64,000 nucleotides of DNA from an uncultured Burkholderiales bacterium (GCA_937949525.1 CALEDT010000049.1:1-64000); one strand, 5' to 3'. Shown: positions 19,852 to 29,149, counted from the stretch's first letter. Program-made: numbers and translations. Notes: generated by a model not told the origin, from the sequence alone.

Positions 19852-20816
19852 TGGGTCATTCCCTGTTCCTGGATGGCGGTCTTCTGGTGCAGATAGAAAT
19901 ACTGCCGCGAGATGGCGTCGTGCAGCGCGGCAAGATCGGCCTGCAACTGGTCGAGATTGTGGTGCAGGGTCTCCGGCGAAACGTCGCTGAAATCCATGGC
20001 GCCGAGCCGGCGCCAGGCGTGGCGCGCCACGTTGAGCGGCTTGTGGTAGTTGACCAGTTCCGACAGGCAGCTCTCGATTTCGCCCAGGCAGTGTTCCACC
20101 GTGCGCGGGAAATGCGGATCGGTGAGCAGGAACCTGACCACGGCCGGACCGGACACGTGCACGCCGACATGCTGGCGATACATCTGGTAGGCCGACAACG
20201 CGTTCAGCGTACTCATCCACAGGCGTTCGCGCGCCGCCTCGGCGGCGGCCGGGTCATCCGGCAGGCGCACGGCGGAGTTGACGTCGATGATGCGCGTGGT
20301 CATGTCGGCGCGCTCCAGATTGCGTCCCAGCTTGGTGAACTGGTAGGCGAGGTCGTGGCTCATCGAACCCATCAGCAGACCGATCACCGATTGGCGCCGT
20401 TCGATGATGCCGTTGAGTACCTCGTAACGTTGGCTGCGGCCATGCGTGGCGCGCGCGGCGTTGTCGCGAACGTACAGGTACAGCGCGTTGATGCGTTCCC
20501 AGATCTCCATGGGCAGCACTTCGCGGAAGGTGCGCGTGTTCTCGCGCGCGCTGTGGATGCTGGCGATGATGGAGCCGGGGTTGCGTGCATCCAGGATCAG
20601 GAAGCGCAGGATGTCGGCTTCGTTGGCGCTGGCGTAATGCTCGTGATAGAGCTGGTCCAGGCCGGCCACCTTGAGCAGCACGTCCCAGCCGATGGATGCG
20701 GCGCGCGGCAGATCCAGCAGCACCTGCGTGGTGCTGTTGATGAAGCGCGCGGTGTTCTCCGCGCGCTCCAGGTAGCGCGCCATCCAGTAGAGGTTTTCGG
20801 CGACTCGGGAAAGCAT
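19848..20816 (-). CDS. alpha-E domain protein (Anbu locus)
   Basis: 322 residues, all helical in appearance, beginning 'MLSRVAENLYWMARYLERAENTAR', the hallmark of the alpha-E family. Related proteins are encoded beside circularly permuted ATP-grasp enzymes and are thought to work with them in making or ligating peptide-like products; the biochemistry is not settled. It lies 9 bases downstream of the ATP-grasp gene and overlaps the HPPD-like gene by 4 bases, so all three should be translated together. Confidence 0.88.
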   Translation of the reverse strand: MLSRVAENLYWMARYLERAENTARFINSTTQVLLDLPRAASIGWDVLLKVAGLDQLYHEHYASANEADILRFLILDARNPGSIIASIHSARENTRTFREVLPMEIWERINALYLYVRDNAARATHGRSQRYEVLNGIIERRQSVIGLLMGSMSHDLAYQFTKLGRNLERADMTTRIIDVNSAVRLPDDPAAAEAARERLWMSTLNALSAYQMYRQHVGVHVSGPAVVRFLLTDPHFPRTVEHCLGEIESCLSELVNYHKPLNVARHAWRRLGAMDFSDVSPETLHHNLDQLQADLAALHDAISRQYFYLHQKTAIQEQGMTQ

Positions 20817-20825
20817 GTCGGGCTC

Positions 20826-22271
20826 CTAATCCACGTCGACGATCCAGGTATCCTTGGCGCCGCCGCCCTGCGAAGAATTGACCACCAGCGAGCCGGCCTG
20901 CATGGCCACGCGCGTGAGCCCGCCGGTGGTGGCGTACAGGCGGTCGGATTGCAGCACGAACGGGCGCAGATCCAGGTGGCGCGGCTCCAGGTGGTCGTCG
21001 ATCAGGGTCGGCGCGGTGGACAGCGCCAGCGTCGGCTGGGCCATGTAGTTGCGCGGGTTGGCGCGGATCAGCCCGGCGAAGGTGGCGCGCTCCTGCGCCG
21101 TCGCGCGCGGGCCGATCAGCATGCCGTAGCCGCCCGACTCGTTGGCCGGTTTGACCACCAGGCGGTCCAGGTTGGCGAGCACGTGGTCGCGCTCGTCGTC
21201 GTGCATGCACAGGTAGCTGGGCACGTTGGGGATGATCGGGTCCTGGTCCAGGTAGTAGCGGATCACCTTGGGCACGTAGGCATACACCACCTTGTCGTCG
21301 GCCACGCCGGCGCCGGGGGCATTGGCGATGCCGACGTTGCCGGCGCGCCAGGCGCGCATCAGTCCGGCCACGCCCAGCACGGAATCGGTGCGGAACACCT
21401 CGGGATCGAGAAAGTCGTCGTCGATGCGCCGGTAGATCACGTCCACCCGGCGCAGGCCGGCGATGGTCTTCATGTATACGCAATCGTCGTCGTCGACCAC
21501 CAGGTCGCTGCCCTCCACCAGGAAGGCGCCCATCTTCTGCGCCAGGTAGCTGTGTTCGAAGTAGGCGGAGTTGAAGATGCCCGGCGTCAGCACCGCGATC
21601 ACCGGCCGCACGCCGGTGCGCGGCGACAGCGCTGCCAGCGTGTCGTGCAGCCGGGTGGGGTAATCGTCCACCGGCGCGATGGCGGTCTCCTGGAACAGTT
21701 CGGGAAACAGGCGTTTCATCAACTGGCGGTTTTCCAGCATGTAGGACACGCCGGACGGTACGCGCAGGTTGTCCTCCAATACGTAGACCGTGCCGTCGCG
21801 GTCACGCACCAGATCGGTGCCGCAGACGTGCGCCCACACCCCAAAACGGGGCGTCATGCCCACGCACTGCGCGCGAAAACTGCGCGAGCCCTCCAGCACC
21901 TCGCGCGGGAACACCCCGTCCCGGATGATGCGCTGCGCGTTGTACAGGTCGTCGATGAACAGGTTGAGCGCGGTGAGCCGCTGTTTCAGGCCCGCCTCGA
22001 TGCGCGCCCATTCCTTGCGCGCCATCACCCGCGGAATGATGTCGAACGGCCAGGCGCGGTCGATGTTGCCCGCTTCGCTGTACACCGTGAAGGTGATGCC
22101 CATGGTCATGATCGCCGCGTTGACGGCCTGGCGACGGGCCTCCAGCGTGGCCCCGTCGAGCGCGCCCAGATGCGCGAACAGCGCACGCGCGGCCGGGCGC
22201 GGTTGGCCGTCGGCGTCGATCAGTTCGTCGAAGAATCCCCCGGCATCGTAGCGGCTGGCGGTCAAGCTCAT
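20826..22271 (-). CDS. circularly permuted ATP-grasp protein (Anbu locus)
   Basis: A 481-residue protein of the CP_ATPgrasp type. The start at 22271 has AGGAG nine bases upstream; the frame also opens further up but without a ribosome site. Conserved stretches include 'RAWPFDIIPRVM', 'FIDDLYNAQRI', 'VLEDNLRVPSGVSYMLENR', 'VKPANESGGYGMLIG' and 'NSSQGGGAKDTW', covering the nucleotide-binding and grasp elements. Family members are predicted amide- or peptide-bond-forming ligases. It leads the minus-strand operon and is divergent from the Anbu gene across a 115-bp shared control region. Confidence 0.9.
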   Translation of the reverse strand: MSLTASRYDAGGFFDELIDADGQPRPAARALFAHLGALDGATLEARRQAVNAAIMTMGITFTVYSEAGNIDRAWPFDIIPRVMARKEWARIEAGLKQRLTALNLFIDDLYNAQRIIRDGVFPREVLEGSRSFRAQCVGMTPRFGVWAHVCGTDLVRDRDGTVYVLEDNLRVPSGVSYMLENRQLMKRLFPELFQETAIAPVDDYPTRLHDTLAALSPRTGVRPVIAVLTPGIFNSAYFEHSYLAQKMGAFLVEGSDLVVDDDDCVYMKTIAGLRRVDVIYRRIDDDFLDPEVFRTDSVLGVAGLMRAWRAGNVGIANAPGAGVADDKVVYAYVPKVIRYYLDQDPIIPNVPSYLCMHDDERDHVLANLDRLVVKPANESGGYGMLIGPRATAQERATFAGLIRANPRNYMAQPTLALSTAPTLIDDHLEPRHLDLRPFVLQSDRLYATTGGLTRVAMQAGSLVVNSSQGGGAKDTWIVDVD

Positions 22272-22386
22272 GGTCTGTGCTCCTGTGTCTGGCACCAACC
22301 CTGCAAGGACCATGCCATTGTCGCGGCGCAGCCCGGCCATGGGGTATGCTTGCCCGAACTCACCCCGACCGGAACGAGGAACGACC

Positions 22387-23127
22387 ATGACCTATTGCGT
22401 GGCCATGCTGATGGAAGCCGGCCTGGTATTCCTGTCCGACACCCGCACCAATGCCGGTGTCGACCAGATCAACACCTTTCGCAAGATGAGCGTGTTCTCG
22501 CAGCCCGGCGAGCGCGTGCTGGTGCTGCTGTCCGCCGGCAACCTGGCGCTGACCCAGTCGGTGGTCAGTCTGCTGTACGAGCGGCAGGGGCGCGAGGGCG
22601 AGAACCTGCTCAACGTGCCCAACCTGTTCGAGGCCGCGCGCCACGTCGGCGACTGCCTGCGCGAGGCGCACCGGCGCGACGCCGAGGCGTTCAGGGCGTT
22701 CGGCATCGATTTCAATGCCGGCTTCCTGCTCGGCGGCCAGATCCGCGGCGAGCGCATGCGCCTGTTCAACCTCTATGCCGCCGGCAACTTCGTCGAGGCC
22801 ACGCCCGACACGCCCTATTTCCAGATCGGCGAATCCAAGTACGGCAAACCCATCCTCGACCGCGTGTTCCATTGGCACAGCAGCCTGGAAGAAGCCGCCA
22901 AATGCGCGCTGATCTCCATGGATTCGACGCTGAAGTCCAACCTCTCGGTGGGCATGCCGCTGGACATGCTGTGCTACGCGCGCGATACGCACAAGGTGGA
23001 ACGGCGCGCGCGCATCAACGCCGACGATGCCTATTTCAACCGCCTGCGCGAAGCCTGGGGCGAACGCATCAAGCAGGCTTTCGCCGAACTGCCGGCGTTG
23101 GACTGGGATCGTTGCGGCCACCCCTGA
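22387..23127 (+). CDS. Anbu, proteasome-type peptidase
   Basis: 246 residues of the bacterial ancestral proteasome beta-subunit family. The protein starts 'MTYCVAMLMEAGLVFLSDTRT', so removal of Met1 exposes Thr2, the expected N-terminal nucleophile, and the nearby Asp and Arg of 'SDTRTNAG' fit the family. The rest ('VLLSAGNLALTQSV', 'FLLGGQIRGE', 'GESKYGKPILDR') is typical. GAGGA precedes the ATG. It is divergent from the ATP-grasp/alpha-E/HPPD-like operon. Anbu subunits assemble into open rings; the natural substrate is not known. Confidence 0.9.
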   Translation: MTYCVAMLMEAGLVFLSDTRTNAGVDQINTFRKMSVFSQPGERVLVLLSAGNLALTQSVVSLLYERQGREGENLLNVPNLFEAARHVGDCLREAHRRDAEAFRAFGIDFNAGFLLGGQIRGERMRLFNLYAAGNFVEATPDTPYFQIGESKYGKPILDRVFHWHSSLEEAAKCALISMDSTLKSNLSVGMPLDMLCYARDTHKVERRARINADDAYFNRLREAWGERIKQAFAELPALDWDRCGHP

Positions 23128-23140
23128 CACGCCGGCCCTG

Positions 23141-23986
23141 ATGGTGGCACCTCGCCCCATCGTGCTGATCATCGGCTCCGGCCGGTCCGGCACGTCGCTG
23201 ACCATGCAGGTCCTGGCCGCGTTGGGACTGCGCACCGGTGTCGATCTGATCCCCGCCGACGCCAGCAACCCGCGCGGGTTCTACGAGGATCGCGCCATCG
23301 TGCGACTACACGCGGACCTGCTGCGCGCGCTGGGCACGCCGCTGTACGCGCCCCTGCCGGCCGACTGGCTGCATACACCGGTGGCAAGGGCGACGTGCGA
23401 CGCGCTCGGCCGGCTGTTGTGCCAACGGCTGGCGCAGACCGAAGGCCCATACGGCATCAAGGATCCCCGGCTGAGCACGCTGTATCCGCTTTGGCACGAC
23501 GTGTTCGATCGGCTCGGCCTGCAACCCCGTGTCATCCTCGCCGTGCGCGACCCGCGCAGCGTGGTGGCGTCGCTGCGGCGGCACTACGGCTTTTCCGCCG
23601 ACCAAGCCGAGTGGCTCTGGCTGGCGCGCAACAGCGACGCGCTGCTCAACAGCGGCGGGCGCTGCCTGGTGGTGCATTACGAACGGTGGTTCGACCAGCC
23701 GCTGCCGCTCGCGCAGGCGCTGTTGCGCCACACCGGGCTCGCGCTGTCCGACGGCAGCGATCCGTCGGCGGTCATCGCCGATCGGGTTTGCGCTGGACTG
23801 GACCGCAGCGGCAATGGGATGCCGCTGCCGCGCAATCCCTGGGTACGCAGGTTGTATGGCGCACTCCAGACGCACAGTCCCGCGCCGCATGACGTGGGCG
23901 AGCTGTTGTCACTGGCGGGCGACTGCCGGACGGCGCTGGCCCGCGCCACACGCGGCGACCTCCGGTCCGCGCATGCGGGTCTATAA
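23141..23986 (+). CDS. sulfotransferase family protein
   Basis: 281 residues with the two PAPS-binding signatures: the 5'-phosphosulfate loop 'GSGRSGTSLTMQVLAALG' close to the N-terminus and the 3'-phosphate motif 'AVRDPRSVVASLRRHYG' around residue 130. Enzymes of this kind move a sulfuryl group from PAPS to a hydroxyl or amine; others of this family act on glycans. It starts 13 bases after the Anbu gene and is probably co-transcribed with it. The acceptor is unknown. The last 40 residues are poorly conserved in character and may be disordered. Confidence 0.7.
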   Translation: MVAPRPIVLIIGSGRSGTSLTMQVLAALGLRTGVDLIPADASNPRGFYEDRAIVRLHADLLRALGTPLYAPLPADWLHTPVARATCDALGRLLCQRLAQTEGPYGIKDPRLSTLYPLWHDVFDRLGLQPRVILAVRDPRSVVASLRRHYGFSADQAEWLWLARNSDALLNSGGRCLVVHYERWFDQPLPLAQALLRHTGLALSDGSDPSAVIADRVCAGLDRSGNGMPLPRNPWVRRLYGALQTHSPAPHDVGELLSLAGDCRTALARATRGDLRSAHAGL

Positions 23987-24020
23987 AATCAAATACCTCG
24001 TCCAACCAAGCGTGTGTCCC

Positions 24021-27000
24021 ATGCGCCCCACGATCCGTTTCCTGCTCGCGTCGTTCGTTGCGGGCGTCCTGGTGTCCATCGCACCGCCGTCTCGCGCGTC
24101 GGCCGACGCCGGGGCGTCCGCGGCGCGCGTGCCCGCCGCCACCCTGTCCGCGTTGCGCGCCAAGGCGCGCGAGCAGGGCAGGGTGCGCGTGTTGGTGGAA
24201 CTGGCGCCGGACGCGACGCTGCGCGCGTTGCAGCAGGAGCTGGCACCGCCACCGCTCGACGACCACGCGCCCCGCCGCCACAAGCCTTTGCCGGCCGCGC
24301 GCGTGGAGGCGCGTGCCGAGACCATCGCCCGGCTGCGCGACCGCCTGCTCACCCGGCTGCCGGCGCGCGACGTGCGCGCCGCCCGCGGCTACCGCCATGT
24401 GCCGTTACTGGCGCTGGAGGTCACGCCCGAGGGCCTGGACCACCTGGCCGGCCTGGCGCTGGTGCGGTCGCTGCGCGAGGACGGCGTGCGCCTGCCGCAG
24501 CTCACCTCGACCTTGCCGGTCATCGCCGCCGCGCAGGCGTGGAGCCTGGGCGCCACCGGCGCCGGTCAGGCCGTCGCCGTGCTCGATACCGGCGTCGATG
24601 CACAGCACCCGTTCCTGCAAGGCAAGGTGATCGCCGAGGCGTGCTACTCGTCCACCTTCGCGCCGCACGGTGCCAGCGCGTTGTGCGCGCCGCGCGGTGG
24701 CTCCGGCGCCGGCGCCGCCGCGCCCTGCACTGGTGTTGCCGCGTGCGATCACGGCACGCACGTCGCCGGTATCGCGGCCGGCGACGACGGCAGCTTCAGC
24801 GGGGTGGCACCGCAGGCCGGCGTCATTGCCATCCAGGTGTTCAGCCGCTTCGACAACCCCAGCTTCTGCGGCGCATCCAACCCCTGTCTGCTGGCTTACG
24901 ACTCCGACGTGATCGGCGCCCTGGATCACCTCTTTTCGCTACGCGACACGCACGCCATCGCCGCCGCCAACCTCAGCCTGGGCGGCGGTCTGTACGCCAG
25001 CAACAGCGAATGCGACAACGGCTTCAGTGGCTACCGGCAAGCGTTCGACAACCTGCGCGCCGCCGGCATCGCGCCGGTGGTCGCGGCCGGCAACGGCTCC
25101 GGCGCCACGGCGCTGGCCGCACCCGGCTGCCTGTCCGGCGCCATCGCCGTGGGCGCCACCAGTGATGGCGACGTCGTGCCGGGCTGGAGCAACAGCGCGT
25201 CCTGGCTCAGCCTGCTGGCGCCTGGTGTCAGCGTGTACTCGGCGATTCCCGGCGGCGGTTACGCCAACAAGAGCGGCACCAGCATGGCCACGCCCCATGT
25301 CGCCGGTGCGTTCGCCGCGCTGCGCAGCGCGCGCCCGCAGGCCAGCATGGAGAGCCTGCTCGCCGCGCTGATCGGCCAGGGCATGCCGGTCATCGATGGG
25401 CGAAACGGCTTCACCCACCCGCGCATCCGCCTGGATGCAGCCACGGACGCCAGCCTGGACGACGTTCCGCCCTACCTCGCCACGCTCGACCACACCGCCG
25501 CCGTCACGTTGAGCGGCGGTTTCCAAAGCGTCAGCACCAGCATGGCCTACGGCGGTACCGCCCTGGTCAGCAATGCCGCAGACAGCGTGCGCCGCTACAC
25601 GCCCACGCTCGCCACGGCCGGCCGCTACCGCATCAGCGTCTGGTACCCGGCCGACGCCGGCTACAGCGATCAGGCGGCCATCGACATCCTGCACGCCTAC
25701 GGCAGCACCGCCCTGGTGATCGACCAGCGTGTCGGCGGCGGGCGCTGGCTGGAGCTGGGCGAGTACGTGTTCGACCCGGATCTGCCCGCCTGGGTGGAGA
25801 TCTCCAACCGCCATGGCGGCACCGTGGCGGCGGACGGCGTGCGCTTCGAATACGTCGGCCCTGGCGTTGCGCCGTTGCAGATGCCCGCACAGACGCTGGC
25901 CGAGGCGCGCGTGGGTGAGCCGTACTCGGTCACGTTGCAGGCCCAGGGCGGCGTGGCGCCCTACACCTGGCAACTGGTCGGCGGCCGTTTGCCGGAAGGG
26001 CTGCGCCTGGATGCGCACACCGGCGAGATTCACGGCACCCCGACGCTGGCGGATGCCCAGACGTTCACCGTGCAGGTGCGCGATGCGCTGCGGAGCGCGA
26101 CTCTGGAACTCGAACTGACGGCAACCGCTGGTGACGTGCTGTTCGCGGACGATTTCCAGGACGGCACGTTGGCGCCCTGGCGCCCGCTGCGCAACGGTGT
26201 CGTGCAACTGTTCGATGACGGCGATGGCGGCCGATCGCTGCGCAAGACCGGCTACGGCGACCCGCATGGCGGCTGGGCGCCGCTGTCGCTGCCCAGCGGG
26301 GATTTCGAGCTGCTGCTGCATACGCGCAAGGTCGACACGCTGGGCGGAAACGGTCTGCGTTACAGCCTGACCGATGCCGCCGGCAACGGTTACGGCCTCA
26401 CGCTCGGTTATCCCAGCGGCACGCTGATCCTGGAGCGGCGCACCCAGTGGAGCGCAACCGAGCTGGCGCGCAGCGCCGGCGGCCTGCCCGGCGGCATGAA
26501 ACTGGGCGACTGGTACACCCTGCGCCTGCTGCGGCAGGGCAATCAGCTCACGGCCCAGGTCCATGTCGGTCGGGTCGCGCCCGGTACCGCGCCGCCGGCG
26601 CACACCGTGTTCACCATCGACGGCGTCCACGCCACGGTCACGCAGGTGAATGTGCATGGCGGCCATGCATACGACACCGACGATGTGCGCGTCGCCATCC
26701 CCGCGATGCCGAGCCCGCCGGCGTCCGACGTGTTGTTCGCCGACGACTTCGAGGATGGCGAAGCCACACGCTGGACCCAGCTCAGAAACGGCGCGGTGAT
26801 GCGGATCCAGGACGCCAGCGTGGGCGGTGTGCTGCGCAAGATCGGCAACAACGACCCGCACGGCGGCTGGGCGCCGTTGGTGCGCGCCGCCAGCGATTTC
26901 GAACTGCGGTTGCATACCCGCAAGGTCAACACCGCCGGCGGCAGCGCGCTGCGCTACAGCCTGACCGACGGTTCGGGCAACGGCTATGGCGTCCACCTGA

Positions 27001-27293
27001 GCTATTCCAGCGGCACGCTGATCCTGGAGCGTCGTGACCAATGGGTGGCCACCGAACTGGCCCGTAGCGCCGGCGGCGTACCCGGCGGCATGAAGCTGGG
27101 CGACTGGTACACCCTGCGTCTGACCCGGCAGGACGGCGCGCTGGCCGCCCACGTCTACGTCGGCCGCGTCGATCCGGATAGCGCCACGCCGGCGCGCACG
27201 GTCAGCGCCGAGGACTCCGCGCATGCCCTGTTCACCCAAGTCAACATCAACGGCGGCCATGAGTTCGACACCGATGATGTGCGTGTGCGTTGA
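24021..27293 (+). CDS. secreted subtilisin-like (S8) protease with golvesin-type, Ig-like and duplicated LamG-like modules
   Basis: 1,090 residues with a signal peptide at the ATG at 24021 (basic start, hydrophobic core, 'SRASADA'). A propeptide (about 35-165) precedes the catalytic domain with the triad Asp189 ('VAVLDTGVD'), His244 ('DHGTHVAG') and Ser421 ('SGTSMATPH'). Several cysteines in the catalytic part may form disulfides. Then come a golvesin C-terminal-like domain (about 490-615), a putative Ig domain ('PEGLRLDAHTGEIHGTP', about 620-705) and two copies of a roughly 190-residue jelly-roll module, each with 'LRYSLTD', 'SGTLILERR' and 'PGGMKLGDWYTLRL'. An exported degradative enzyme with binding modules is likely. 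Confidence 0.88.
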   Translation: MRPTIRFLLASFVAGVLVSIAPPSRASADAGASAARVPAATLSALRAKAREQGRVRVLVELAPDATLRALQQELAPPPLDDHAPRRHKPLPAARVEARAETIARLRDRLLTRLPARDVRAARGYRHVPLLALEVTPEGLDHLAGLALVRSLREDGVRLPQLTSTLPVIAAAQAWSLGATGAGQAVAVLDTGVDAQHPFLQGKVIAEACYSSTFAPHGASALCAPRGGSGAGAAAPCTGVAACDHGTHVAGIAAGDDGSFSGVAPQAGVIAIQVFSRFDNPSFCGASNPCLLAYDSDVIGALDHLFSLRDTHAIAAANLSLGGGLYASNSECDNGFSGYRQAFDNLRAAGIAPVVAAGNGSGATALAAPGCLSGAIAVGATSDGDVVPGWSNSASWLSLLAPGVSVYSAIPGGGYANKSGTSMATPHVAGAFAALRSARPQASMESLLAALIGQGMPVIDGRNGFTHPRIRLDAATDASLDDVPPYLATLDHTAAVTLSGGFQSVSTSMAYGGTALVSNAADSVRRYTPTLATAGRYRISVWYPADAGYSDQAAIDILHAYGSTALVIDQRVGGGRWLELGEYVFDPDLPAWVEISNRHGGTVAADGVRFEYVGPGVAPLQMPAQTLAEARVGEPYSVTLQAQGGVAPYTWQLVGGRLPEGLRLDAHTGEIHGTPTLADAQTFTVQVRDALRSATLELELTATAGDVLFADDFQDGTLAPWRPLRNGVVQLFDDGDGGRSLRKTGYGDPHGGWAPLSLPSGDFELLLHTRKVDTLGGNGLRYSLTDAAGNGYGLTLGYPSGTLILERRTQWSATELARSAGGLPGGMKLGDWYTLRLLRQGNQLTAQVHVGRVAPGTAPPAHTVFTIDGVHATVTQVNVHGGHAYDTDDVRVAIPAMPSPPASDVLFADDFEDGEATRWTQLRNGAVMRIQDASVGGVLRKIGNNDPHGGWAPLVRAASDFELRLHTRKVNTAGGSALRYSLTDGSGNGYGVHLSYSSGTLILERRDQWVATELARSAGGVPGGMKLGDWYTLRLTRQDGALAAHVYVGRVDPDSATPARTVSAEDSAHALFTQVNINGGHEFDTDDVRVR
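26143..27290 (+). repeat. tandem duplication inside the protease gene
   Basis: Two copies, about 26143-26700 and 26728-27290, encode near-identical modules separated by a short Pro-rich linker ('PAMPSPPAS'). Blocks such as 'ELARSAGG(L/V)PGGMKLGDWYTLRL' are the same in both. Confidence 0.8.
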
Positions 27294-27384
27294 GACCGCG
27301 GCGCGAAGTCCGGCGCCGTGATTCGCCGATCGGGACGAAGAATCGGCCCGAAGATCTGGCGCGCCCGGGCGGATCGGCTTCCGT

Positions 27385-27538
27385 GATCTTCTCGCGGGTA
27401 GCCAAACCGCGTCAGCATGCCGGTAATGTGCCGGTATCTGCCGTCCTGACCCGCATCTGCCGCGCCAAAACCAACCTCGGCCGTCCCCGCAAGAAACGCC
27501 CGTATCTGGTCCGGCATCGTGAGCTTCGTTTCGTTCAT
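27385..27538 (-). pseudogene. transposase/integrase N-terminal fragment
   Basis: The minus strand reads 'MNETKLTMPDQIRAFLAG' and 'RYRHITGMLTRFGYP', which resembles the opening of a group of DDE integrase-type transposases ('...VRAFL.GT....RY..I...L.RF.Y'). Similarity ends abruptly after 'GYP', where such proteins continue with a conserved arginine-rich helix and the DDE core; neither is present. It is about 50 codons, in the 386-bp gap (27294-27679) between the protease and apeB. The rest of that gap shows nothing to me. No flanking terminal repeats could be recognised. Confidence 0.45.
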
Positions 27539-27679
27539 GTCGATCGCCATGCTTCCGATGATCGATCCCTTCTCCGCGCTTCCGGCTCATCCCATGTTGG
27601 AAAAGACCCGCTGCACCGCGGCGATGCCGGTCGGCGGTGATGGTGCCGGTCCGACGCGGCGCCCCGAAGGCGGGGCCGG

Positions 27680-29002
27680 TCAGGGCGATGACGCGCGTTG
27701 CTCCGCGCCGGGGTCGGAGAAAACCTGTGCCAGCGCCCGCGCCATGTAGTGCTGGTCGAGCACGCCGGCGCTTTCGCGCGCGCTGTGCATGGCCCACATC
27801 GGTGAGCCCACGTCGACGCCGGGCACGCCCAGACGGGACGCGACCAGTGGGCCGATGGTGCTGCCGCAGCCGAGATCGGTGCGGTGTGCGTAATGCTGCC
27901 AGGGTACGCCGGCGCGTTCGCAGCAGGTAATGAAGCGGGCGGCGCCGTCGATGCCGGTGGTGTAGCGCTGATTGGCGTTGACCTTGATCACCGGTCCGGC
28001 GTTGACCATCACGCGATGGTTGGGCTCGTAGGCGGCGGGGAAGTTGGGGTGCCAGGCATGCGCCATGTCGGCGCTGACGAAGAAGCTGCGCGCCAGCGTG
28101 CGCCGCCGGTCCTCGACATCCAGCTCGCGCGCCGCGCAGATGCGTTCGATGACGTCCTCGATGAAACTGCCGTCCGCACCGGTGGCGCTGGTGCTGCCCA
28201 CTTCCTCGTGGTCGAAGAAGGCCGCGACGCAGGTGGCCGTGGGTGCGTCCGTCGCCAGCAGTGCACACAGCGCGGCATGGCAGGAGGCCAGGTTGTCGAG
28301 CTGGCGGCTGGCGATGAAGGCATCCTCGGTGCCCCAGAATCCGCCCGGTTGGGTATCGTGCACGTTGAATTCCCAGCCCAGGATATCCTCGGCCCGGCAG
28401 CCGAGGTGCTGGCCGATCAAGCGGCGGAAATCGCCTGCCGGATCGTTCGTCGCCGCGCCGATCAGCAGCGGTAACTCCGCCTGCTTGTCGAGCTTGAGTC
28501 CTTGTTCGTTGACCTCGCGGTTCATGTGGATGGCCAGATTCGGCAGGCGCGCCAGAGGCTGGTCGAAACGCAGCAGGCGGATCACGTGCGTATCGCCTTC
28601 GCGCACGCTGATGCGCCCGGCCAGGCCGAGATCCCGGTCGGCGAAGGTGGCGAGTATCGGCCCGCCGTAGACTTCCACGCCCAGGCGGGTCAGACCTTCG
28701 GCGACGTGGGGCGCGTTGGGCTTCAGCCGCAGTCCGGGTGAGTCGGTGTGGGCGCCGACCAGACGGATGCCCGTTTCCGGCAACGCGCCGCTGCCGGGCA
28801 TGAAGGCGATCAGCGATGCGCCGGCGCGGATGACGTAGTAACGTCCGCCGGGGACCAGGTGCCAGCGTGCCGCTTCGTCCAGGCGCAGGTAGCCGGCGGC
28901 ATCCAGCCGTAACGCCAGCGTCGCTACGGCGTGCCAGGGACTGGGGCTGGCGTCGATCAGGTCGAGCAGGTCGCGGGCATGGGCGCGTGGCGTGGCGGGC
29001 AT
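27680..29002 (-). CDS. apeB: M18 family aspartyl aminopeptidase
   Basis: A 440-residue zinc metalloaminopeptidase that removes N-terminal residues, preferring acidic ones in characterised relatives. Metal-binding segments are visible: 'LVGAHTDSPGLRLKP' (His and Asp), 'FFDHEEVGSTSATGA' (Glu pair) and 'VSADMAHAWHPNFP' with the late 'RTDLGCGSTIGP'. The start at 29002 fits the family N-terminus 'ARDLLDLIDASPSPWHAV'. It is convergent with the protease region and divergent from the next gene. Confidence 0.93.
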   Translation of the reverse strand: MPATPRAHARDLLDLIDASPSPWHAVATLALRLDAAGYLRLDEAARWHLVPGGRYYVIRAGASLIAFMPGSGALPETGIRLVGAHTDSPGLRLKPNAPHVAEGLTRLGVEVYGGPILATFADRDLGLAGRISVREGDTHVIRLLRFDQPLARLPNLAIHMNREVNEQGLKLDKQAELPLLIGAATNDPAGDFRRLIGQHLGCRAEDILGWEFNVHDTQPGGFWGTEDAFIASRQLDNLASCHAALCALLATDAPTATCVAAFFDHEEVGSTSATGADGSFIEDVIERICAARELDVEDRRRTLARSFFVSADMAHAWHPNFPAAYEPNHRVMVNAGPVIKVNANQRYTTGIDGAARFITCCERAGVPWQHYAHRTDLGCGSTIGPLVASRLGVPGVDVGSPMWAMHSARESAGVLDQHYMARALAQVFSDPGAEQRASSP

Positions 29003-29149
29003 CGATGGTATGGTGCGGCGGTCAACGGGCGCAGCATACCCGAGTCCCGTGCGCTGGCAATCGCCGGTACGCGTGGGGCGCGGATGGCGATTGACGCGCG
29101 TCGGTGGCCGGCGCACAGTTCCGCTCCCACATCCCGTCAGGAGCTGGCC

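Noticed and set aside
19851-23141. 1,096-codon open frame on the plus strand
   Set aside because: Antisense to the alpha-E and ATP-grasp genes and out of frame with Anbu; no domain visible.
24939-28268. 1,109-codon open frame on the minus strand
   Set aside because: Crosses the subtilase antisense and runs into apeB out of frame; composition is arginine/alanine-rich with no motifs.
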